DNA of 5,287 bases, taken from positions 1-5,287 of the forward strand of contig PWND01000350.1 of NCBI GenBank assembly GCA_003557965.1. Direction: 5' to 3'. The stretch comes from Bacteroidales bacterium. GTDB taxonomy: Bacteria; Bacteroidota; Bacteroidia; Bacteroidales; UBA7960. A program made the translations under genes and the position numbers. The notes under the pieces were generated by a model. That model ran no database searches. It had not been told where the DNA came from and was given only the letters and a program-made list of their open reading frames with translations. Position 1 is the first letter of the stretch. Each line of letters opens with the position of its first letter. Below are positions 1-5,287 of the stretch, in pieces.

Positions 1-180
1 ACCCTGGCATTTAACAACGAGTCAGGAAAAGGTATGATATATAGTATGACGAATTCCATTATCCCTGCAGGAAAAGTTGAGCTGTTTAATATAAATGGCG
101 TTGATATAAATAATATAAACTGGGAAGATGCATTAGCTGCAAACCTTGTTCATGAGCTTGTGGATGTTAACACCCACATT
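1..180 (+). repeat. Direct repeat copy A (shared 3'-terminal coding block; continues left of window)
   Basis: This block aligns without gaps to 4782-4961 with 10 mismatches in 180 bases by hand count, about 94% identity. Positions 58-132 are an exact 75-bp match and 134-167 an exact 34-bp match. Both copies are in frame and encode the same part of a beta-rich module. Similarity falls to roughly 77% over 181-257, and the sequences then diverge strongly. Identity that includes third codon positions points to recent duplication or gene conversion rather than protein-level selection alone. The left boundary is not visible because the window begins inside the repeat. Confidence 0.93.
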
Positions 181-489
181 GTTAATGATGCAACAGGCAT
201 TACTTATATTGCAAAAGACGTATATAATGTATCAGTATATCCGAATCCAAATACCGGGATATTTAATATAAATATTAAACTACCCCACGAATCACATGTT
301 GAGTTAAAAGTGTTTGATATTTTAGGCAAACAAATATTGAAGCAAAATACTGAAATATTAAATAAAGGAACTAATGTGATTAAAATACATCAACAACTGC
401 CTAAAGGCTTATACATTATTCAGGTTAATTGTTATAGCAATATTAATGACTCTATTTTCCAAAGAAATATTAAAGTCTTAGTTGAGTAA
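1..489 (+). CDS. C-terminal part of a secreted multidomain protein with T9SS type A sorting tail (5' end outside the window)
   Basis: The reading frame is open from base 1 to the TAA at 487-489, giving 162 visible residues. The Met at base 34 is internal: the codons before it (TLAFNNESGKG) match the interior of the downstream amylase, so the true start lies left of the window. Visible residues 1-60 are the end of a conserved beta-rich module, nearly identical to residues 1371-1430 of the downstream protein, where it follows a dockerin. Residues 77-162 form a T9SS type A sorting domain: a VYPNPNTG motif at 79-86, a VFDILGK strand, an LPKGLYIIQV motif, and a short basic/hydrophobic end (IKVLVE). 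By family knowledge this tail directs export across the outer membrane and is then cleaved, with surface attachment or release. The catalytic or binding part is not visible, so the function is unknown. A second glycoside hydrolase is plausible from context only. The tail is A/T-rich (about 27% GC over 241-480). A terminator follows 40 bp after the stop. Confidence 0.9.
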   Translation, partial: TLAFNNESGKGMIYSMTNSIIPAGKVELFNINGVDINNINWEDALAANLVHELVDVNTHIVNDATGITYIAKDVYNVSVYPNPNTGIFNINIKLPHESHVELKVFDILGKQILKQNTEILNKGTNVIKIHQQLPKGLYIIQVNCYSNINDSIFQRNIKVLVE

Positions 490-528
490 TTAATAATAGT
501 TTCTTAATCAACGTAAATTTAAGAGTAC

Positions 529-560
529 AAAAATTGCGCAAACGTTTGCGCAATTTTTTT
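529..560 (+). terminator. Rho-independent terminator after the upstream gene
   Basis: A perfect inverted repeat spans 529-558 with 15-base arms and the centre between 543 and 544. The core pairs TTGCGCAA with itself, and the run of seven T at 554-560 follows immediately. In RNA this gives a strong stem with a small central loop and a U tract, 40 bp past the stop at 489. The left arm starts with five A, so the element could also terminate transcription on the other strand, but no minus-strand gene is visible that would need it. It separates the upstream gene from the amylase gene as distinct transcription units. Confidence 0.9.
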
Positions 561-590
561 ATATAGTTTATTGATTTACAACTAATAAAA

Positions 591-622
591 CTTGTAATTA
601 CTTCTGTCTTTTATTATTTTTG
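591..622 (+). promoter_or_regulatory. Predicted Bacteroidota-type promoter of the amylase gene
   Basis: TATTTTTG at 615-622 fits the Bacteroidota -7 consensus TAnnTTTG exactly. CTTG at 591-594 supplies the TTG of the -33 element, 20 bases upstream of the -7 box, which is the usual spacing. Transcription would start near 627-630, giving a leader of about 43 nt before the ATG at 672. The region is very A/T-rich, so a chance match is possible, but position, spacing and the terminator just upstream all agree. No operator or catabolite-control site is recognisable. Confidence 0.6.
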
Positions 623-671
623 AGATAAGATACATTATGTTATATAGTCCTCAATTATAAAACGTATTATT

Positions 672-3600
672 ATGAAAAGAAAAATTCAACACACATCTTC
701 GTTTTTTATTTTTTTTATATCAGTCTTTTTTACTCTTTCAGCCTCAAATTTATTTTCTCAGATAACATCTGATCCTTCACTGCCCACAGATTATGATGAA
801 ACTGTAATTACTTTTGATGCTACCGGCACCGGGTTAGAAGGATATACCGGAGATGTATATGCTCATACCGGGGTTACAATTGAAGGCGTTGGCCAATGGC
901 AAAATGTAATAGGTGGTTGGGGTGATAATAATGTTCAACCGCAGTTAACTCGTATTGATACAGATCTTTATGAATTACTGCTCACTCCAAGCATTAGGGA
1001 TTTTTATAATGTATCTTTGGAAGAAGTTATTACCGAATTGTGTTTTGTTTTTCGCAGCGATGACGGGAGCCAGCAAACTATTGATTTGTTTCATGATGTT
1101 TATGAGGCCGGGCTAAATGTATCTATTACAAACCCTTCCGAAGACTCTAATATAGTAGAATATGAAACAAATATTCAGATAACGGCATCAGCTACATCAG
1201 CTGAAGAATTATTTTTATACATTGATGAAGATCTTTTAATTTCCGACACTTATGTTGACGAACTTTCTTACAATTATTTTGCAGATGAATACGGTTCATT
1301 TTGGATTATTGCAAAAGCAACTTCAGGCACAGATGAGGTGTACGATTCAGCTTATGTTTTTGTCAGGCCTGACCCGATAGTTGAAGAACTACCGGATGGA
1401 GTAATCCCCGGCCCCAACTACATTGATGATTCTACAGTAACATTAGTGTTGCATGACCCGCCTGCTTTAAAAGAATATGTATTTGTTATTGGTGACTTTA
1501 ATGACTGGATGCCTGTTGAAGATTATTATATGAAAGTAACACCTGATGGAAGTCATTACTGGCTAACTATTTCCGGCCTTACACCAAGAGAGGAGTATGC
1601 ATATCAGTATTTCATTGATAATGAAATACGATTAGCGGATCCATATACTCATAAAATTTTAGACCCATGGAACGACTCATGGATAAGTGATTACAATTAC
1701 CCTGATTTAAAACCATATCCGGAAGGTAAAACAGATGGTTATGTTAGCATTATTCAACCTGATATGCAGCAATATGATTGGGAAGTTACAGACTTTTCCC
1801 CACCTGATGTTGAAGACCTTGTTATTTATGAGTTGCTAATACGTGATTGGATTAATGAAGATGGAGAAGGTGCTATAAAAGACATTAAAGATTCACTTGA
1901 TTATCTGCAAAACCTTGGTGTTAATGCTATAGAATTAATGCCTATAAATCATTTTGAAGGCAATAACTCATGGGGATACAACCCGGCATTATATTTTGCG
2001 ACAGACAAGGCTTATGGAACAAGAATAGATTATAAAAAGTTTATTGATGAATGCCATAAGCGTGGCATAGCTGTTATTTTAGATATGGTTTTAAATCATT
2101 CCTTTAACATGTCACCACTGGTACAAATGTATTTTGACCCTGATGCTGGTAACTGGGGCCAACCTCTCCCTGAAAACCCATGGTATCTTGAGGAGTGTCC
2201 TACAGAGCCTTGGTGCTGGGGGCAAACATTTGACCAGGACAGTCCATATACTCATGAACTCTTTGACAGAGTTTTAGAGTTTTGGTTAACTGAATTTAAG
2301 GTGGACGGATTTCGCCTGGACTTCACAAAAGGATTTACCAATCACCAATCTGGTGGTGATGGATGGGATTGGGACCAGGCACGTATTGACAATTTAAAAA
2401 GAATATATGACAATGTGAAGGCTGTAAATCCTGACGCATATGTTATTCTTGAACATTTTACTGAAAATGCTGAAGAAGCTGAATTAGCAAACCATGGTAT
2501 GTTAATCTGGGGTAATTTAAACCATGCTTATAATGAAGCTACAATGGGTTGGGAACCTGATTGGGATTTCTCATGGATAAATTATCAGGACAGAGGATAT
2601 AATAATCCTCATCTTGTTGGTTATATGGAAAGCCACGACGAAGAAAGACTTATGTATAAAAATCAAATGTGGGGTAACTCCAGTGGAGCTCCAAATCCTT
2701 ATGATATAACTGAATTAGAAACTGCCCTTGAAAGAATGGAGCTGGCAGGAGCATTTTTCTTTACTATTCCGGGCCCGAAAATGATATGGCAATTTGGTGA
2801 ACTGGGGTATGATTACTCTATAGATCATTGCGGAAATGACCCAACCGTTGACCCTATACCGGGAAATATTGGTGACTGCCGAGTTGATCCAAAACCTGTC
2901 AGATGGGATTACTATGAAGACCCAAACAGAAAAAAGCTTTATGACGTTTGGGCAGATCTTATCTACCTTAAAAAAAATTATGATGTGTTCAGAACTACGG
3001 ATTTCTCATTAGATGTATGGGGTGGGCATAAATTTATTTACCTTAATCATGAGTCTCGTAATGTAGTTGTTATTGGAAATTTCATGGTTGAACAACAAGA
3101 TGTAACACCAACATTTCAGCACACCGGAACATGGTACGAGTTTTTTTCTGATGAAACTATTGAGGTTAATGATGTAAATTACACAATTACACTTGCTCCT
3201 GGTGAATACAGAATATACTCATCATCACCATTCGTAGAAGCCTATTCTCTAATACTTGAGGCTAACCCGCCAGAAGGCGGGAACCCAATCGGCTCAGGCG
3301 AGTATGAAGCAGGTACAATGGTTACAATAAATGCTAACCCTTATACTGGCTACGAATTTATCAATTGGACAGAAAACGGCTCTGTAATAAGTACAGCAGA
3401 AGAAATAAACTACGAAATGCCTGCCGAAGATGTAACATTGGTGGCAAATTATGACCTAATAACCTATACTCTGGAAGTAACTACTGATCCTGTTGAAAAC
3501 GGCGGTACAGTTGACATAGATGATGGCGGGGCTGAGTATCCCTACCCGCACGGAACTGAAGTTTTCCTCACACCTGTACCCGCAGAAGGATACCTCTTCT

Positions 3601-5282
3601 CACACTTCTCAGGTGTTATTGATGCTAACCATACAATACAAGCGTCAGCCGGAGATAATGGAGCTATTGAGCCTGAAGGTACCATATTCTTATGGGTAGG
3701 CGAAAGTCAGACTTTCAACTTCACTCCGGATGTCAATTATACCGTTTCAGAAGTATATGTTGATGATAATCCTGTCGGTGCACAAAACAGCTATACTATC
3801 GATGAGATATCAGCAAACCATACTATACACGTTACCTTCGAAGAGGGCGAAGAACCGGAAGACCCATGTATAGAAAATCTCCCGTTTGAAGAAGATTTCA
3901 CAACAGACGTTTTGGAAGAAGGTGTTCCTTGCTGGGAAACTGAGGCTATTGTTGGTGAAACAACATGGGTTGTTGATGGTGGTAGTGCCTTATTTGATGA
4001 AGAAAATAACAATTCTGCCCGCATGACTACACCACCACTAAACCTTAGTGGATATTCAGAAGTTACATTAACCTTTGATGAGCAGCGTAACGAAGAAACA
4101 GGTGGAGCACCAGGAGGACGTCGTCCCGACTATCTTTATGTAGAATACTGGGACGGATCTGCATGGCAGGTAGTAGCCAGTTATGAAGACCCTGCCGAAT
4201 CTTTTACTGGCAGAACAGTTAATTTGAATTCAAACGATCATAATTTTAATGACGAGTATTTGATCAGCTTCCGTTCGGAAAGCGCAGGACGTGCTGAAAC
4301 ATTTACACGTATTGATAATGTTACAGTTGAAGATAATAGCAAATCATCCCCCGCCAAATCCACCAAAGACTTAACAGTCCCCGTAATAATGGATCAAAAC
4401 CGTACTATCACTGCGCACTTTATCGCAGACGATATCCTTATGGGTGATGTTAATAATGATGGTGTTGTTAATGTACTTGACGTGATTTGGATAGTACGCC
4501 ATATTAACGGTGATACTCCTGATGGATTTAATGAAGCTGCTGCTGACCTTACTGATGATGGACTCATCACAGTAGCTGACCTTACGGAAGTTGTTGACAT
4601 TATACTTGCCGGTGCCAAAAAAGAGCATGGTGATATTAACTCTGAAGAAGCAAATATGTACCTGGAGGAGAGCGGGCTTACTACTTTTGAAAGTGACGGT
4701 ACGCTCATTGCCCTGCAGTTTGAATTATCAGGACAGTATGTTAAAGATGCAGAACTTGAACTGCTTCTTGGCACCGACCATACCCTGGCATTTAACAACG
4801 AGTCAGGAAAAGGATTGATATTCAGCATGACGAACTCTATTATCCCTGCAGGAAAAGTTGAGCTGTTTAATATAAATGGCGTTGATATAAATAATATAAA
4901 CTGGGAAGATGCAATAGCTGCAAACCTTGTTCATGAGCTTGTGGATGTAAACACTCACATTACTTATGATGCAACCGACATTGCAGATATTGTTACAGGT
5001 ATATCTAATGTATCGGTATTCCCGAATCCAAATACCGGCGACTTTACTGTTAAACTTACGCTTTCAGAAGCAACAGTAATAGTAATGGAGCTGATAGATG
5101 AAAGAGGGCGCCTGGTATCACAAACAGAAAAGCGTCATCTTACACAAGGTGAACACTTTATCAGCCATACTGACGGACGTAGCCTAAATAACGGGATGTA
5201 CGTGGTAAGGCTGAGAAGCTTTGATGAAAATGGCCGTGAAACCGGTATTATTCATGAAGAAAAAATTATGATAATTAAATAA
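672..5282 (+). CDS. Secreted multidomain alpha-amylase family (GH13) enzyme with dockerin and T9SS tail
   Basis: Predicted to hydrolyse alpha-glucans (starch, glycogen or pullulan type) outside the cell. The start is the first ATG after an in-frame TAG at 645-647 and opens a clear signal peptide (MKRK, hydrophobic core, cleavage probably after LFSQ, about residue 30). Domains, approximate residues: 31-145 N-terminal domain common in Bacteroidota amylases; 147-235 Ig-like; 253-335 CBM48-like (GDFNDWMP, 274-281); 384-770 GH13 barrel; 771-852 C-terminal sandwich; 857-928 InlB-type repeat; 930-984 and 1231-1250 two parts of a split InlB repeat; 985-1056 another repeat; 1066-1222 choice-of-anchor J-like; 1257-1313 dockerin; 1320-1432 cohesin-like; 1444-1536 T9SS type A tail (VFPNPNTG to KIMIIK). 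GH13 motifs are intact: WGYNP 434-438, DMVLNH 471-476, GFRLD with nucleophile D550, acid/base E594 in VILEHF, and SHD with D656. The usual region II His is Gly554. Cys509/515, 720/736 and 1066/1087 could form disulfides. Substrate and linkage cannot be fixed from sequence alone. Much longer than simple alpha-amylases (about 450-700 residues). Confidence 0.93.
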   Translation: MKRKIQHTSSFFIFFISVFFTLSASNLFSQITSDPSLPTDYDETVITFDATGTGLEGYTGDVYAHTGVTIEGVGQWQNVIGGWGDNNVQPQLTRIDTDLYELLLTPSIRDFYNVSLEEVITELCFVFRSDDGSQQTIDLFHDVYEAGLNVSITNPSEDSNIVEYETNIQITASATSAEELFLYIDEDLLISDTYVDELSYNYFADEYGSFWIIAKATSGTDEVYDSAYVFVRPDPIVEELPDGVIPGPNYIDDSTVTLVLHDPPALKEYVFVIGDFNDWMPVEDYYMKVTPDGSHYWLTISGLTPREEYAYQYFIDNEIRLADPYTHKILDPWNDSWISDYNYPDLKPYPEGKTDGYVSIIQPDMQQYDWEVTDFSPPDVEDLVIYELLIRDWINEDGEGAIKDIKDSLDYLQNLGVNAIELMPINHFEGNNSWGYNPALYFATDKAYGTRIDYKKFIDECHKRGIAVILDMVLNHSFNMSPLVQMYFDPDAGNWGQPLPENPWYLEECPTEPWCWGQTFDQDSPYTHELFDRVLEFWLTEFKVDGFRLDFTKGFTNHQSGGDGWDWDQARIDNLKRIYDNVKAVNPDAYVILEHFTENAEEAELANHGMLIWGNLNHAYNEATMGWEPDWDFSWINYQDRGYNNPHLVGYMESHDEERLMYKNQMWGNSSGAPNPYDITELETALERMELAGAFFFTIPGPKMIWQFGELGYDYSIDHCGNDPTVDPIPGNIGDCRVDPKPVRWDYYEDPNRKKLYDVWADLIYLKKNYDVFRTTDFSLDVWGGHKFIYLNHESRNVVVIGNFMVEQQDVTPTFQHTGTWYEFFSDETIEVNDVNYTITLAPGEYRIYSSSPFVEAYSLILEANPPEGGNPIGSGEYEAGTMVTINANPYTGYEFINWTENGSVISTAEEINYEMPAEDVTLVANYDLITYTLEVTTDPVENGGTVDIDDGGAEYPYPHGTEVFLTPVPAEGYLFSHFSGVIDANHTIQASAGDNGAIEPEGTIFLWVGESQTFNFTPDVNYTVSEVYVDDNPVGAQNSYTIDEISANHTIHVTFEEGEEPEDPCIENLPFEEDFTTDVLEEGVPCWETEAIVGETTWVVDGGSALFDEENNNSARMTTPPLNLSGYSEVTLTFDEQRNEETGGAPGGRRPDYLYVEYWDGSAWQVVASYEDPAESFTGRTVNLNSNDHNFNDEYLISFRSESAGRAETFTRIDNVTVEDNSKSSPAKSTKDLTVPVIMDQNRTITAHFIADDILMGDVNNDGVVNVLDVIWIVRHINGDTPDGFNEAAADLTDDGLITVADLTEVVDIILAGAKKEHGDINSEEANMYLEESGLTTFESDGTLIALQFELSGQYVKDAELELLLGTDHTLAFNNESGKGLIFSMTNSIIPAGKVELFNINGVDINNINWEDAIAANLVHELVDVNTHITYDATDIADIVTGISNVSVFPNPNTGDFTVKLTLSEATVIVMELIDERGRLVSQTEKRHLTQGEHFISHTDGRSLNNGMYVVRLRSFDENGRETGIIHEEKIMIIK
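3624..4361 (+). other. Apparent domain insertion splitting an InlB-type repeat of the amylase
   Basis: Residues 930-984 begin a divergent InlB/Flg_new-like repeat and stop after the HFSGVID strand, where this family normally continues into a strand ending in a 'TVTANF'-like motif. That missing ending appears 246 residues later as TKDLTVPVIMDQNRTITAHF (1231-1250). Between them lie a different repeat type (985-1056, ASAGDNGAIEPEG to HVTF), an acidic linker (EEGEEPEDP), an adhesin-type beta-sandwich (1066-1222) and a Ser/Lys-rich linker. Joining 984 to 1231 would restore one ordinary repeat. The inner repeat carries ANHTI at both ends (985-989 and 1048-1052). This is inference from motif recognition. 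The whole stretch is in frame and shows no stop. Confidence 0.5.
4440..4610 (+). other. Type I dockerin domain coding segment within the amylase
   Basis: Residues 1257-1313 carry two F-hand calcium loops of the dockerin kind. The first is DVNNDGVVNVLD at 1259-1270, with D1259, N1261, D1263, N1267 and D1270 as ligands. The second is DLTDDGLITVAD at 1292-1303, with D1292, T1294, D1296, T1300 and D1303. Each loop is followed by a hydrophobic helix (VIWIVRHI and LTEVVDIIL). Dockerins bind cohesins through calcium-folded helices. Outside cellulosomal Firmicutes the partner is usually unknown. Here a beta-rich module follows directly in the same chain, so the pair may fold together rather than recruit a separate scaffold. 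Confidence 0.85.
4782..4961 (+). repeat. Direct repeat copy B (shared 3'-terminal coding block)
   Basis: Second copy of the block at 1-180, inside the amylase gene (residues 1371-1430), about 94% identical and colinear. The three clearest amino acid changes relative to copy A are Met to Leu, Tyr to Phe and Leu to Ile, all conservative. Weaker similarity runs on to about 5038, where both genes share 17 identical bases (CCGAATCCAAATACCGG) encoding the PNPNTG motif of the sorting tail, and then identity collapses. The repeat probably extends left of 4782, but the matching part of copy A lies outside the window. Confidence 0.93.
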
Positions 5283-5287
5283 TGAAA

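Noticed and set aside
34..489. A stand-alone 151-residue gene starting at the ATG at 34
   Set aside because: The frame is open to base 1 and its first codons match the interior of the amylase module. No signal peptide is present, though the protein ends in a T9SS tail that requires one. It is the end of a longer gene.
529..558. The 30-bp perfect palindrome as a regulator-binding operator
   Set aside because: The T run that follows and its position just after a stop codon are fully explained by an intrinsic terminator. It also lies more than 30 bp upstream of the predicted promoter.
4591..4818. Plus-strand 75-codon frame overlapping the amylase
   Set aside because: It is a shifted reading of the dockerin to beta-module coding sequence, with no promoter and no recognisable protein features.
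4394..4828. Minus-strand open frame of 144 codons, and smaller minus-strand frames at 3791-4024 and 4371-4628
   Set aside because: All lie opposite well-recognised domains of the amylase (adhesin-like, dockerin, beta module). Their translations are Ser-rich or low in meaning, with no recognisable family.
1..4961. The direct repeats as ends of a mobile element
   Set aside because: Both copies are in-frame coding sequence of secreted proteins. There is no transposase or integrase, no terminal inverted repeat and no target-site duplication in the window.
5282..5287. Possible start of a downstream gene: ATGAAA overlapping the TAA stop by one base
   Set aside because: Only two codons are visible and no ribosome-binding signal can be seen. 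TAATG overlaps do occur in coupled genes, but this is too little to support a call.

Overview
The window looks like a low-GC Bacteroidota chromosome. The evidence is two neighbouring proteins that both end in a type IX secretion system (T9SS) type A sorting tail, a promoter of the Bacteroidota TTG / TAnnTTTG kind, and a start codon in A/T-rich sequence with no Shine-Dalgarno. The modular architecture (GH13, InlB-like repeats, adhesin-type beta-sandwich, dockerin, T9SS tail) resembles that of polysaccharide-degrading free-living or sediment Bacteroidota. I cannot name a species.

Layout: positions 1-489 hold the 3' end of a gene that enters from the left. Only a conserved beta-rich module and a T9SS tail are visible. 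A strong intrinsic terminator lies at 529-560. A predicted sigma-ABfr-type promoter (591-622) then drives one very large gene, 672-5282, encoding a 1536-residue secreted multidomain alpha-amylase-family (GH13) enzyme. Five bases remain after its stop. No RNA gene, insertion sequence or CRISPR array was seen.

In order, the large protein has: a signal peptide; an N-terminal domain typical of Bacteroidota amylases; an Ig-like linker domain; a CBM48-like early-set domain; a complete GH13 barrel with all three catalytic acids (D550, E594, D656); an amylase C-terminal sandwich; InlB-type repeats; a cleaved-adhesin (choice-of-anchor J-like) domain; a type I dockerin with two calcium loops; a cohesin-like beta module; and a T9SS tail. 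The expected role is degradation of alpha-glucan (starch, glycogen or pullulan type) outside the cell or on its surface.

The two genes are linked by sequence. A 180-bp block near the 3' end of each is about 94% identical, including a 75-bp exact match, while the sorting tails that follow are strongly divergent and differ in GC (about 27% versus 39%). This points to a local family of secreted proteins that share or exchange C-terminal modules. A second mosaic sign is an InlB repeat in the amylase that seems to be split in two by about 246 residues of other domains. I see no clearly new system. The module shuffling is the most interesting feature.
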